In this document: positions 35,690 through 43,301 of the stretch, one piece after another
Numbering within the stretch: position 1 is the first letter of the stretch
Layout of the letters: each line of letters begins with the position of its first letter
Origin: Bradyrhizobium campsiandrae
GTDB lineage: Bacteria; Pseudomonadota; Alphaproteobacteria; Rhizobiales; Xanthobacteraceae
Direction of reading: 5' to 3'
Assembly (NCBI RefSeq): GCF_014529705.1
Contig: NZ_JAANIH010000016.1
Location: forward strand, 62,001 to 126,000
DNA: 64,000 bases
Notes under the pieces: model-generated
The model's database searches: none
Told to the model about the DNA's origin: nothing
The model's input: only the letters and a program-made list of their open reading frames with translations
Position numbers and translations under genes: made by a program

Positions 35690-36199
35690 CTATTTGTCGG
35701 CGATGGTGCGCTCGGCGTCCTTCAACTGCGCACGAAGCACGGGCAGGTGCTCGCGCGCAAAGGCTGCGAGGGCGGGATTGTCGGGCGTTTTGATATAGCG
35801 CGCGAGCAGGTCGATTGCGGCTTCGTATTCGGGGATCTGGGCAGCATAGAAGCTTCTGACATAGGCCGGCCCGTCCAGATCATCGGGCGTGGCGAGGCTG
35901 GCGTCGGCTGTCGTCTTGCTGACCCGCGGCTCGGTTCCAATCCTGTCCTGAATCGCCTTCAATGCCTTGTCGCGCTTTGCAGCTTCTTCGGCGCGCAAGG
36001 CGGCGAGGTTCTTGACCTCGGCATTGCCTTTCAGATCGGTGCTCTCCAACAGGCCCTGCTGGAAGCGGCTGAATGCATAGAGGCCACTGATGACGTCTGT
36101 CGCGTCAGGCGCGCGGTCGCCGCGCATCCGCTCGCCCGTGCTGTCGGCAAGCGCCGCGGTGGTGATGAAGGCCAGGACGATGGCGACGAGGATCCTCAT
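35690..36199 (-). CDS. Exported DUF4142-like helical protein
   Basis: 169 residues; signal peptide MRILVAIVLAFITTAALA then DST. The C-terminal half (YVRSFYAAQIPEYEAAIDLL, ARYIKTPDNPALAAFAREHL, PVLRAQLKDAE) has the final-helix layout of DUF4142 proteins, though the N-terminal half is divergent. Probably periplasmic. An EcfG-like promoter is very close upstream. Tail to tail with the gene at 35391. Confidence 0.6.
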   Translation of the reverse strand: MRILVAIVLAFITTAALADSTGERMRGDRAPDATDVISGLYAFSRFQQGLLESTDLKGNAEVKNLAALRAEEAAKRDKALKAIQDRIGTEPRVSKTTADASLATPDDLDGPAYVRSFYAAQIPEYEAAIDLLARYIKTPDNPALAAFAREHLPVLRAQLKDAERTIADK

Positions 36200-36207
36200 G
36201 GCTGTGT

Positions 36208-36233
36208 AACGATCGATGGCGACGTCAGGTTCC
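36208..36233 (-). promoter_or_regulatory. EcfG-type promoter (GGAAC-N17-CGTT)
   Basis: Minus strand GGAAC at 36233-36229, 17 bases, CGTT at 36211-36208. It sits only about 8 bases from the start codon at 36199, so transcripts would be nearly leaderless or the true start is slightly downstream. Confidence 0.5.
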
Positions 36234-36297
36234 GGTGGACCTTACGATCCCGTAAGGACTGTTGCGGGCGAGGGGTTCCGTACCCACGTCTTATCCC

Positions 36298-36492
36298 ATG
36301 AAACAGTCTGACATCTTCAGGGACAACGCCGAGAACTGCCTGCAATTGGCCGAGCGCTCGGAAGGGCGACCGGCCTATAATCGCTATTCGCGCATGGCGG
36401 ACGCCTGGACGGCGCTGGCGAAAGAGCAGGACTGGCTCGATGGTGAAGTCCCTCCCGTTCAGGTCGGGATTCGGCGTCGAGAGGACGCATGA
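36298..36492 (+). CDS. Small helical protein, unknown
   Basis: 64 residues from the ATG at 36298. MKQSDIFRDNAENCLQLAER, then YNRYSRMADAWTALAKEQDW and LDGEVPP. I recall this type (F-NAENC-LAE ... RM--AW-ALA-EQDWLDG) as frequent in Bradyrhizobium, usually unannotated. Likely a helical hairpin. Shine-Dalgarno not obvious. Confidence 0.65.
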   Translation: MKQSDIFRDNAENCLQLAERSEGRPAYNRYSRMADAWTALAKEQDWLDGEVPPVQVGIRRREDA

Positions 36493-36613
36493 CGACTTGC
36501 GTTTTCGTGGTGCCGGGTGTGAGACGGCTCACGGAAACAACGAGACCAATCAAGGATCATCAGGGGAATAGTCGATCGCACTGATTTTTTCGATTCCAGA
36601 AGGAGGTTTTGCG

Positions 36614-36745
36614 ATGGCTCCACGTCTGGCGCTTCTCTCACTCATTCTCGCCTTTGGCATTTCGGTCGCGTTCGCGACGGTGACGACGGTCCGGCAGGTG
36701 CATCAGGAAAACGCATCCATCGCGGTGCGTGCGGCGCATAGCTAG
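36614..36745 (+). CDS. 43-residue exported or membrane peptide
   Basis: ATG at 36614 is preceded by a perfect AAGGAGG (36599-36605), which makes this short gene credible. Hydrophobic N-terminal segment (LALLSLILAFGISVAFA) then a short polar tail (TVRQVHQENASIAVRAAHS). Either a signal-anchored membrane peptide or an exported 20-residue fragment. Unknown role. Confidence 0.55.
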   Translation: MAPRLALLSLILAFGISVAFATVTTVRQVHQENASIAVRAAHS

Positions 36746-36767
36746 CGCGGGTATCTCTCGCTCATCA

Positions 36768-36792
36768 GGAACATTCCGCGCCTCGGAGCGTA
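36768..36792 (+). promoter_or_regulatory. EcfG-like promoter, weaker (GGAAC-N16-CGTA)
   Basis: GGAAC at 36768-36772, 16 bases, CGTA at 36789-36792, 35 bases before the ATG at 36828. The -10 element deviates at its last base. Confidence 0.4.
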
Positions 36793-36827
36793 TGGCTTCG
36801 AAGCATCGGATGAGGCGAGAGGACCCC

Positions 36828-37034
36828 ATGGCACATTCCGATCACGGCATCGTCAAGGACAAGCACGCGGAAGATCAGCCGCGTGACAAGCAGCGCGCAC
36901 AGACGGTGCACAAGACGGACCAGAAGGACTCGCCGTCGCGTGAGGCCACGCGCGATCCCAAGCTCGACGACGGCAGCAAGACACCGGGCTCCGGCATGAC
37001 GCCGGATGATTCCGGTTCGGCGCCGAGCGGCTGA
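36828..37034 (+). CDS. Small highly charged hydrophilic protein
   Basis: 68 residues from the ATG at 36828 with GAGAGGA upstream. Rich in Asp, Lys, His, Gln (DHGIVKDKHAEDQPRDKQRA, HKTDQKDSPSREATRDPK) and poor in hydrophobic residues, so probably disordered, hydrophilin-like. Such proteins are often stress induced, consistent with the EcfG-like site upstream. Confidence 0.6.
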   Translation: MAHSDHGIVKDKHAEDQPRDKQRAQTVHKTDQKDSPSREATRDPKLDDGSKTPGSGMTPDDSGSAPSG

Positions 37035-37189
37035 ATTCGCCAAAGCATCATCGCGCTTCAGGAACGAATCGTCTTACCAAACGTCGACTGGTTGCTTCCG
37101 GTTGTCATGCCCCCGGTGATCCGGAAGCAATCTCCACGGCCCTGGCACTCACCGTGCCGGGGTCGTTTGGCTTTGCGAGATGTTATGGA

Positions 37190-37438
37190 TCAGTCGTCGT
37201 TGCCGCTGTCGGGTTCGTTCTGGGTGTGGCCGTCAGGCCCGCGGCCGAACACGCCGAAGCTGCTCGACTTGATCCCAGCCGCGGCGTCAACGCCTGCGGC
37301 GGCGAGGCCGAACTTGAGGAGTTCGCGGACCGCCGCGGCACGGGTCGGCATCCGGTGCTTGAACCGGAAATCGTCAACTGCGGCCAGCTCGTCCGGAGAC
37401 AGCATGACCTGCAGACGCTCGGCGCGAAGGTCGTTCAT
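37190..37438 (-). CDS. Small ribbon-helix-helix-like DNA-binding protein
   Basis: 82 residues. N-terminal 45 residues fit an RHH fold: strand AERLQVMLS, helix PDELAAVDDFRFKHRM, turn PTRAAAVRELLKFGLAAAG. C-terminal tail polar. Upstream DNA (37455-37533) holds three copies of TGAGTAA, two of them as an inverted repeat, suitable for autoregulation by an RHH dimer-of-dimers. No toxin gene partner is recognisable next to it. Confidence 0.65.
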   Translation of the reverse strand: MNDLRAERLQVMLSPDELAAVDDFRFKHRMPTRAAAVRELLKFGLAAAGVDAAAGIKSSSFGVFGRGPDGHTQNEPDSGNDD

Positions 37439-37454
37439 GGTCGGTCACGCGCGG

Positions 37455-37533
37455 TGAGTAAGTTGAGCAGTTTACTCAACGGACGAACTTGGCGCGAGTT
37501 CCGCAAGAGTCGGCAATATCCCCAACTGAGTAA
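37455..37533. promoter_or_regulatory. Candidate operator for the RHH protein
   Basis: TGAGTAA (37455-37461) facing TTACTCA (37472-37478), overlapping GTTGAG/CTCAAC (37462-37467, 37475-37480), plus a third TGAGTAA at 37527-37533. The region upstream is AT-rich, as expected for a promoter reading leftward. Confidence 0.55.
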
Positions 37534-37611
37534 TAAATACAAGCAAAATCAATAAGTTAATATTGAAACGACTGGCCCGCTGGCGCATTCTCCTGCAAAG
37601 GGAGAGCCGTC

Positions 37612-37770
37612 ATGACGGACGAAGTCCGGTTACCCCGCAAACTTTCCGAAGAGCCCGAAGCGCCGAAGCCAGTGCGCCCAAGCCACCAGAAGGTCATCGA
37701 TCAGGTCGAACGCTGGGCCAATAGTCCCGGCCTGCAACCACCAAGGAGCGACGATGCGAAGACGATCTGA
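37612..37770 (+). CDS. Small hydrophilic protein, 52 residues
   Basis: ATG at 37612 with GGGAGAG 5 bases upstream. MTDEVRLPRKLSEEPEAPKP, then SHQKVIDQVERWANSPG. Charged, Pro-rich start and one amphipathic helix. Its end overlaps the next gene by 17 bases, indicating a two-gene operon. Confidence 0.55.
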   Translation: MTDEVRLPRKLSEEPEAPKPVRPSHQKVIDQVERWANSPGLQPPRSDDAKTI

Positions 37771-37948
37771 GCCCCACACCTTCGCGCAACGTCTCGACGC
37801 ACAGAGGCTGCGGCTGGAACATGAGTTGGCGCGCCTGCCGGACGGATGCGAACGGAATGCCATCGCCACGCGTCTCGAGCAGCTTCAGGCTGCCGCGGAC
37901 ATGTACGATTTCCTGAGGCTACGTGAGACGGCCGCGCCCTCTCACTGA
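37754..37948 (+). CDS. Small Arg-rich helical protein
   Basis: 64 residues, ATG at 37754 with AAGGAG 5 bases upstream. TFAQRLDAQRLRLEHELARL, GCERNAIATRLEQLQAAADM and YDFLRL suggest two amphipathic helices. Overlaps the preceding small gene and converges with the membrane gene at 37919. Unknown function. Confidence 0.6.
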   Translation: MRRRSEPHTFAQRLDAQRLRLEHELARLPDGCERNAIATRLEQLQAAADMYDFLRLRETAAPSH

Positions 37949-38395
37949 CTGCGCTTCACCCTGGTGGCGCGTGGTGGCGCGAAGCTTCCGCCTCATCAGC
38001 CATGCCGATACCGACACTGCGGCCCAAGCAAGGATCGCGGCCGCAAAGGCGGCAATGACACTGGCCGACACCGTCACGCAGAACACAGCTGCAAAGGCGG
38101 CGAGGCCGATGCTTCCGAGACCCGCTCCTGCAGCGTCCAATGCCGCGGCCTGCTGCCCGCGTCGGTCGCCGCGGAGGCCCGATTTCTCCTTGGCACGACG
38201 CTCGTGGCTCTCGATCAGTGTCGCGCTGGCGCAGAAGATGGCGGGGAGTGCGAGGAAGAGCCCGCCGATGGCGACGCCGCAACCTGCGCTCACGACGCCT
38301 GCGAAGACCGTCGCCAGGCCACCGAGCAGGAAGCGAACAGCGTACTCGTACCCTCGCGTCTGCTTCAGGGCCGACCATGACAGCTTGACCGGCAT
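37919..38395 (-). CDS. Membrane protein related to DUF3147
   Basis: 158 residues with four hydrophobic segments. The first half (YEYAVRFLLGGLATVFAGVV, GGLFLALPAIFCASATLIES) has the same plan as the adjacent DUF3147-type protein (VLRFIAGGLIVSVF, GGLLGAAPSVALATLSI), so the two probably arose by duplication and may form one complex. Start codon overlaps the stop of that gene by one base (TGATG). Confidence 0.7.
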   Translation of the reverse strand: MPVKLSWSALKQTRGYEYAVRFLLGGLATVFAGVVSAGCGVAIGGLFLALPAIFCASATLIESHERRAKEKSGLRGDRRGQQAAALDAAGAGLGSIGLAAFAAVFCVTVSASVIAAFAAAILAWAAVSVSAWLMRRKLRATTRHQGEAQSVRGRGRLT

Positions 38396-38742
38396 CAGGC
38401 AGCACCCCCGAAACCTGCCAGCAGGGCAAAGGCAACCGCGAGCCAGACGACGAAGGCAACGATCGTCGCAGGCAGCGCCGCGAAACGAAATCTCATCAGG
38501 AGATGGCAGACGGCAATGCTGTAGCAGGCGAGGGCAGCCGCACCATACATCATGGTCCAGCTTTCGGCCGCGGCATATTGCGCTCCGTGCTGGACGACGG
38601 CGATGCTCAATGTGGCCAGCGCCACCGATGGCGCGGCGCCGAGCAGGCCGCCGAAACTCTTGGGCCGCAACATGTCGCCGAGGATTGCGAAGACGGACAC
38701 GATGAGGCCGCCGGCAATGAAGCGGAGGACGTATTCGGTCAT
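38395..38742 (-). CDS. DUF3147-type membrane protein
   Basis: 115 residues from the ATG at 38742; four hydrophobic helices. YVLRFIAGGLIVSVFAILGD then LRPKSFGGLLGAAPSVALAT is the DUF3147 signature as I know it. The start overlaps the end of the PAP2 gene by 4 bases and its stop overlaps the next start by one base, so the three are translationally coupled. Role unknown. Confidence 0.78.
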   Translation of the reverse strand: MTEYVLRFIAGGLIVSVFAILGDMLRPKSFGGLLGAAPSVALATLSIAVVQHGAQYAAAESWTMMYGAAALACYSIAVCHLLMRFRFAALPATIVAFVVWLAVAFALLAGFGGAA

Positions 38743-39323
38743 GGTCGCGCTCGCCGATCCGCGGAAGCCCTGCTGCGTCCTGCGAGGGTCCACGGCCTCA
38801 ATATCCGCTCGACGAGGACGCCGAGGGTAAAGCCTGCGACCACATCGCTGGCCCAGTGCGCGAGTAGCGCCACGCGGGTGAACGACAAAGCCGTCGTGAT
38901 CGTGCGCACCAGGCGTCGCCGGGCCGGCGGCAGCAGGCCGGCCGCGGACGCCAGCGCTCCCATATGCACGGCATGGCCGGACGGAAAGGCATCGCGCGCC
39001 CGTCCCGAGAACGGAACGCCGCGGCGATGGCCCCGCACCGTCACCCGATCCGGCCTGATCTGATCGAACACGGATTTCAGGACATGCGGAAGTGCGGCCG
39101 TCGCCAGCGACACAAGGAGGAGGTGGTCGGCCACGCGGCGCTCTTCGGTGGGCCGGCGTCTGGTATAGAGCCAACCGGCGGCGGCAAGCGCAAGTAGCAC
39201 ATGTTCGTCGGCGCCCCAGGTCAGCGCTTCGGCGGTCTGCTCGAGCTCCGGGCTGGTGTGATCGGCGATCTCATTGGCGATCGCGACATCGATCCGCGTT
39301 GGCTTGACGGTTACGAGCGCCAT
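38739..39323 (-). CDS. PAP2 superfamily phosphatase
   Basis: 194 residues. All three type 2 phosphatidic acid phosphatase motifs are present: K-x6-RP (KSVFDQIRP), PSGH (DAFPSGHAVHMG) and SR-x5-H-x3-D in the form SFTRVALLAHWASD. The usual Ser-Arg of motif 3 is TR here, still acceptable. Four or five hydrophobic segments. Probably acts on a lipid or polyprenyl phosphate at the membrane. Coupled to two DUF3147-like membrane proteins. Confidence 0.85.
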   Translation of the reverse strand: MALVTVKPTRIDVAIANEIADHTSPELEQTAEALTWGADEHVLLALAAAGWLYTRRRPTEERRVADHLLLVSLATAALPHVLKSVFDQIRPDRVTVRGHRRGVPFSGRARDAFPSGHAVHMGALASAAGLLPPARRRLVRTITTALSFTRVALLAHWASDVVAGFTLGVLVERILRPWTLAGRSRASADRRARP

Positions 39324-39400
39324 CGATCCAGTGTCGGCGTAAGGTTCACTATGACAGTTTTGTAAAGCCGAGCGCCGACGATGGTTCCTGAACTGAGGTG

Positions 39401-40399
39401 CTATGGTTGTCCCGATCCTCCCGCAGAGCCATAGACCTGGCCGGTCGCGTAGCTCGCATCGGCCGCGGCGAGCTGCACATAGATCGAGGCCAGCTCGGCA
39501 GGCTGGCCGGGGCGCCCCAATGGCGTCATCCCGCCGAACTTTTCGAGCTTCTCCATCGTGGCACCGCCCGAGACCTGGAGCGGCGTCCAGATCGGCCCTG
39601 GCGCAACGCCGTTGACACGGATGCCCTTGGAGGCGAGCTGCTTCGCCAGCGACTTCACGTAGTTCATGGTCGCCGCCTTGGTCTGGGCGTAGTCGTAGAG
39701 ATCGGGCGAGGGATCGTAGGCTTGCTCGGAGGTGGTGCCGATGATGCAGGATCCCGGTTTGAGATGCGGCAGCGCGGCCTTGATGATCCAGAACGGCGCG
39801 TAGATGTTGGTCTTCATGGTCGCATCGAAATCCTCGCTGGAGACGTCGAGGATGGAAGCGCGCGTCTGCTGCCGCGCCGCGTTGTTGACGATGATGTCGA
39901 GACCGCCCAGACCCTGAATGGCCTGCTCCACCAGCTGTCTGCAGAATGCTTCGTCCTTGAGGTCGCCGGGGATGGCGAGGCCGGTGCGGCCCTCCTTCTT
40001 GATCAGCGCGATCACCTCCTGCGCGTCCGGCTCCTCCGCCGCCAGATAGTTGATGGCGACGTCGGCGCCTTCGCGCGCATATGCGATCGCGGCCGCCCGG
40101 CCCATGCCTGAATCGCCGCCCGTGATCAGCGCCTTGCGGCCGGCGAGGCGACCCGAGCCCTTGTAGCTGGTTTCGCCGTGATCAGGTCGCGGCTCCATCT
40201 TGCCGGCAAGGCCGGGCCAGGGCTGCGACTGCTTCTTGAACGGCGGCTTCGGATAGCGGGTGACGGGATCAATCAGCTCTTGCTCTGCCATGGTGTCTCC
40301 TTTCGCTGTCGACGATGCCAGCGAGGCCGCCGCGAACGTGGCGCTCGCGGCGTGAACGATCTGCCGGCGGGATAATGAGGTCTTGTCGTGCTGGGTCAT
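39401..40399 (-). CDS. SDR oxidoreductase with optional Tat signal peptide
   Basis: 332 residues from the ATG at 40399 (GGAGAGC upstream). Residues 1-36 look like a Tat signal (SLSRRQIVHAASATFAAASL). The SDR body (glucose/ribitol dehydrogenase-like, YhdG/YghA group) has the cofactor motif ITGGDSGMGRA, NNAA, catalytic Ser in IIGTTSEQ and Y-x3-K (YAQTK). An internal ATG at 40291 has a near-perfect AAAGGAG and would give a 296-residue cytoplasmic protein, the normal family length. Both forms may be made. Confidence 0.85.
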   Translation of the reverse strand: MTQHDKTSLSRRQIVHAASATFAAASLASSTAKGDTMAEQELIDPVTRYPKPPFKKQSQPWPGLAGKMEPRPDHGETSYKGSGRLAGRKALITGGDSGMGRAAAIAYAREGADVAINYLAAEEPDAQEVIALIKKEGRTGLAIPGDLKDEAFCRQLVEQAIQGLGGLDIIVNNAARQQTRASILDVSSEDFDATMKTNIYAPFWIIKAALPHLKPGSCIIGTTSEQAYDPSPDLYDYAQTKAATMNYVKSLAKQLASKGIRVNGVAPGPIWTPLQVSGGATMEKLEKFGGMTPLGRPGQPAELASIYVQLAAADASYATGQVYGSAGGSGQP

Positions 40400-40448
40400 G
40401 CTGCTCTCCGCAATGTCGCAATCCAATGCGCGGAGATCAGCCTCGTTG

Positions 40449-40486
40449 CAAAAATATCGAGGACGCCGGCGCGGCCGGCGTCCTCG
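40449..40486 (-). terminator. Intrinsic terminator of the DUF4142 gene
   Basis: Perfect 13-bp stem CGAGGACGCCGGC/GCCGGCGTCCTCG (40458-40470, 40474-40486) with 3-base loop. On the minus strand it is followed by ATATTTTT. Confidence 0.85.
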
Positions 40487-40517
40487 AATTGTTCAGCGTT
40501 CATTACTTGGCAAGAGA

Positions 40518-41069
40518 TTACTTGGATTGACCGACGCTCGGCGCCTTGCCGAGTTCCTTGGCCATGTCGAGGTGGTGCTTGAGCGCGGGCAGGGTCTTGC
40601 CCGCCCAATCCTTCAGCGCCGAATTGTCGCCGCCATTGGCATAGCGTTCGAACAGCGACACGGCGTCTTCGTGGGCGCTGACCTGGTAGGAGTTGTAGTC
40701 CGAGCTGAAATCCTTGCCCGAGGCGCTCTTGAGCTTGTCCAGCTTGCTTTGGTGCGAGCTGTCGAGCGCGGTCGGCAAGGTCGCCTGGACCTTGCCATTA
40801 CCGACGAGGCCTTTCAGCTCGCTGCTGGTCTTGGTATGGTCGGTGACCATCTGTTGCGCAAAGCTCTTCTCCTGCGCGTTGCCTTTCTGCTCGGCGAGCT
40901 TGCTCGACTCGATTTCGAACATGTCGCTGATGGCGACCTCCTTGACAAAATCGGCCGTCGCGGGCGCAACGCCCAGTGCGGAATTGACGCCGGTCTTCTC
41001 GCCAAGCGACTGGGCGAGAGCAGGGCCTGCGAGAAGCACGCAGGCGAAGGCGATGGCGGTACGTTTCAT
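40518..41069 (-). CDS. Exported DUF4142 family protein
   Basis: 183 residues from the ATG at 41069 (AGAGGGA upstream). Signal peptide cut after AGPALA. Mature DUF4142: ATADFVKEVAISDMFEIESS, KLAEQKGNAQEKSFAQQMVT, DHTKTSSELKGL and the last helices (YQVSAHEDAVSLFERYANGG, LPALKHHLDMAKEL). Two-segment helical ferritin-like bundle, periplasmic, role unknown. EcfG-like promoter upstream and a strong terminator downstream make it a single-gene unit. Confidence 0.85.
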   Translation of the reverse strand: MKRTAIAFACVLLAGPALAQSLGEKTGVNSALGVAPATADFVKEVAISDMFEIESSKLAEQKGNAQEKSFAQQMVTDHTKTSSELKGLVGNGKVQATLPTALDSSHQSKLDKLKSASGKDFSSDYNSYQVSAHEDAVSLFERYANGGDNSALKDWAGKTLPALKHHLDMAKELGKAPSVGQSK

Positions 41070-41124
41070 GGTCCGGTCCCTCTGATCAGCCGCGCAGCCT
41101 ACCGCGCGGAGCTTTGCGGCGACC

Positions 41125-41149
41125 AACACGGGGACCGGGCCGAGGTTCC
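41125..41149 (-). promoter_or_regulatory. EcfG-type promoter (GGAAC-N16-TGTT)
   Basis: Minus strand GGAAC at 41149-41145, 16 bases, TGTT at 41128-41125, 55 bases before the DUF4142 start. Confidence 0.6.
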
Positions 41150-41376
41150 TAATCCGTCGGATGCCGGCCGCTGCGCGGATTGATCGGGTCGGTCGCCTTT
41201 CGCCGCAATCGTTCCGGGAGAAACGGTTCGGCCGGCGTCGCGGTTGCATCGGCGCGGACGTCCGCGTGGTGCTGCGCCTGCTCGTGCGCGGTCTTGTTGT
41301 CGTTCACCTGCCGTTTGACGTCGAGGCCGTGCACGGGATCGTTGACGCCGTGCTGAATGTCGCGGAAATCGCTCAT
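41149..41376 (-). CDS. Small hydrophilic protein, unknown
   Basis: 75 residues from the ATG at 41376 with AAGGAG 6 bases upstream. MSDFRDIQHGVNDPVHGLDV, KRQVNDNKTAHEQAQHHADV, and a Pro/Arg-rich end (PFLPERLRRKATDPINPRSG). Follows the ThDP enzyme gene by 2 bases, so it is in the same operon. No domain recognised. Confidence 0.6.
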   Translation of the reverse strand: MSDFRDIQHGVNDPVHGLDVKRQVNDNKTAHEQAQHHADVRADATATPAEPFLPERLRRKATDPINPRSGRHPTD

Positions 41377-41378
41377 CG

Positions 41379-43166
41379 TCACTCCTTTCCAGGCAGGATC
41401 GTTTCAAGCATCTGGCGCGCCGCGCCCTTGATCATGCTGCTCTCGTTGGGGTCGCCTTTCAGCAAGGCGAGCGAAAAATTCTTCGCCTGCTGCAAGGTGA
41501 TGTGCGGCGGCAGCGGCGGCACTTCGGGATCGGTCTTCACCTCCAGCACGACGGGCATTTCGCTTGCCAGCGCCTGCTCCCAGGCCGAGCCGAGCAGCTG
41601 CGGGCTGTCGACGAAGATGCCGGTGAGGCCGATCATCTCGGCGAAGCGGGAATAGGACACGTCGGGAATGCGCTGCGACGCCTCGAATTTGGGATCGCCG
41701 TTGATGATGCGCTGTTCCCAGGTGACCTGGTTGAGATCCTCGTTGTTGAAAACGCAGACGATGAGGCGTGGGTCGCGCCAGGATCGCCAGTATTTCGCCG
41801 CGGTGATCAGCTCGGCCATGTTGTTCATCTGCATGGCGCCGTCGCCGACCAGCGCGATCACCGGCCGATCCGGATGGGCGTATTTCGCGGCGAGCGCATA
41901 AGGAACCGCGGCGCCCATCGAGGCGAGTCCGCCCGAGAGCGAGGCCGTCATGCCGCGCCGCATCTTGAGATCCCGCGCGAACCAGTTGGCACAGGAGCCG
42001 GAATCGCTGGTGATGATGGCGCGGTCGGGCAGGCGCGGCGAGAGTTCCCAGGCGACGAGTTGTGGATTGATCGGCGCTGCGGGTTGATGCGCACGCTCGT
42101 CGAGCGTCTTCCACCATTTGGCGACGTTCTCCGCGATGCCCTTGCGCCAGGCGCCGTCGCTCTTGGGCGCAAGCCGCGGCAGCAGGCTTTGCAGGGTCTC
42201 CGCGGCGTCGCCGACCAGGCTGACCTCCATGGGGAAGCGGATCGAACTCATGCCGGCGTCGATGTCGATCTGCACCCCGCGCGCAGCGCCCTCCTTTGGA
42301 AGGAATTCTGCATAAGGGAATGCGGAACCGACCATCAGCAGTGTGTCGCACTCCATCATCATTTTATAGCTGGGTTCGGTGCCGAGCAGCCCGATCGAGC
42401 CCGTCACCCAGGGCAGATCGTCCGGCAGCGCCGCCTTGCCGAGCAGCGCCTTGGCGCAGCCCGCGGACAGTCGGTCGGCCACCGCAATGACTTCATCGGT
42501 AGCCTGCAGCGCGCCGGCGCCGATCAGCATCGCGACCTTCTTGCCGGCGTTGAGCGCCTCCGCGGCATGATCGAGTTCGGCCTCGCGCGGGACCACGCGC
42601 GGGGCGCAATAGCCGACACCGGAATGCAGGGTGCCATGCGCGCGCGGCGGCGCTTCGTAGGGCTCTTCCTGGAGATCGTTGGGCAGGATGATAGCCGTGG
42701 GGGCCCGGTGCGCGAGCGCGATGCGCACCGCCCGATCGATCAAGTGCCGCACCTGGGCTGGAGAGGAGGCTTGCGCGACATAGGCGCCCGCGACGTCCTT
42801 GAACATCGAGACGAGATCGAGTTCCTGCTGATAGCTCCCGCCGAGCGCATTTCGCGCCTGCTGTCCGACGATCGCCAGCACTGGCTGGTGATCGAGCAGG
42901 GCGTCGTAGAGCCCGGTGATCAGATGCGATGCGCCGGGGCCCGATGTCGCAATGCAGACGCCAAGCTCGCCGGAGAATTTCGCATAGGCTGATGCCATGA
43001 ACGCCGCCATCTCCTCGTGCCGGGTCTGCACGAAGCCGATCTTGCCATCGGCACGGTTCATCGCGCCGAACACGCCGTTGATGCCGTCGCCGGGATAGCC
43101 GAAGATGTGGCGTACGCCCCATTGGTGCAGGCGCTGGACGATGAAGTCGGAGACGGTCTGGGACAT
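41379..43166 (-). CDS. ThDP-dependent enzyme, pyruvate oxidase (PoxB)-like
   Basis: 595 residues, acetolactate synthase/pyruvate oxidase superfamily. Catalytic Glu region TRHEEMAAFMASAYAKFSGE, the central FAD/NAD-like domain, and the ThDP motif GDGAMQMNNMAELITAAKYW followed by VFNNEDLNQVTWEQR. Best fit is the PoxB-like group (pyruvate to acetate and CO2) rather than acetolactate synthase, because no regulatory subunit gene is near. AGGAG supports the ATG at 43166; an EcfG-like promoter lies 32 bases upstream, and PoxB-type enzymes are stress/stationary-phase enzymes. Confidence 0.8.
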   Translation of the reverse strand: MSQTVSDFIVQRLHQWGVRHIFGYPGDGINGVFGAMNRADGKIGFVQTRHEEMAAFMASAYAKFSGELGVCIATSGPGASHLITGLYDALLDHQPVLAIVGQQARNALGGSYQQELDLVSMFKDVAGAYVAQASSPAQVRHLIDRAVRIALAHRAPTAIILPNDLQEEPYEAPPRAHGTLHSGVGYCAPRVVPREAELDHAAEALNAGKKVAMLIGAGALQATDEVIAVADRLSAGCAKALLGKAALPDDLPWVTGSIGLLGTEPSYKMMMECDTLLMVGSAFPYAEFLPKEGAARGVQIDIDAGMSSIRFPMEVSLVGDAAETLQSLLPRLAPKSDGAWRKGIAENVAKWWKTLDERAHQPAAPINPQLVAWELSPRLPDRAIITSDSGSCANWFARDLKMRRGMTASLSGGLASMGAAVPYALAAKYAHPDRPVIALVGDGAMQMNNMAELITAAKYWRSWRDPRLIVCVFNNEDLNQVTWEQRIINGDPKFEASQRIPDVSYSRFAEMIGLTGIFVDSPQLLGSAWEQALASEMPVVLEVKTDPEVPPLPPHITLQQAKNFSLALLKGDPNESSMIKGAARQMLETILPGKE

Positions 43167-43198
43167 TGCGGGCGGCTCCTGAATTGCTGAACATCAAG

Positions 43199-43223
43199 AA
43201 CAGCGCGTTCCCGGCGATGTTCC
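43199..43223 (-). promoter_or_regulatory. EcfG-type promoter of the ThDP enzyme (GGAAC-N16-TGTT)
   Basis: Minus strand GGAAC at 43223-43219, 16 bases, TGTT at 43202-43199. Confidence 0.55.
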
Positions 43224-43245
43224 TGTTGGGCCGCGGGCAGCGACT

Positions 43246-43271
43246 GGAACGATCACCCCTTCACTTCAGTT
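43246..43271 (+). promoter_or_regulatory. EcfG-type promoter of the PRC-barrel gene (GGAAC-N17-AGTT)
   Basis: GGAAC at 43246-43250, 17 bases, AGTT at 43268-43271, 30 bases before the ATG at 43302. Back to back with the site at 43199. Confidence 0.6.
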
Positions 43272-43301
43272 GATTACACACTGGCTGAGTGGAGAATCGA
43301 G

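Noticed and set aside
39380..39420. GGAAC-N16-CTTT before the PAP2 gene as an EcfG promoter
   Set aside because: The -10 element lacks GTT; match too weak to list with the others.
41502..42992. 496-residue plus-strand frame opposite the ThDP enzyme
   Set aside because: Antisense shadow in high-G+C DNA; the minus strand carries full ThDP motifs.
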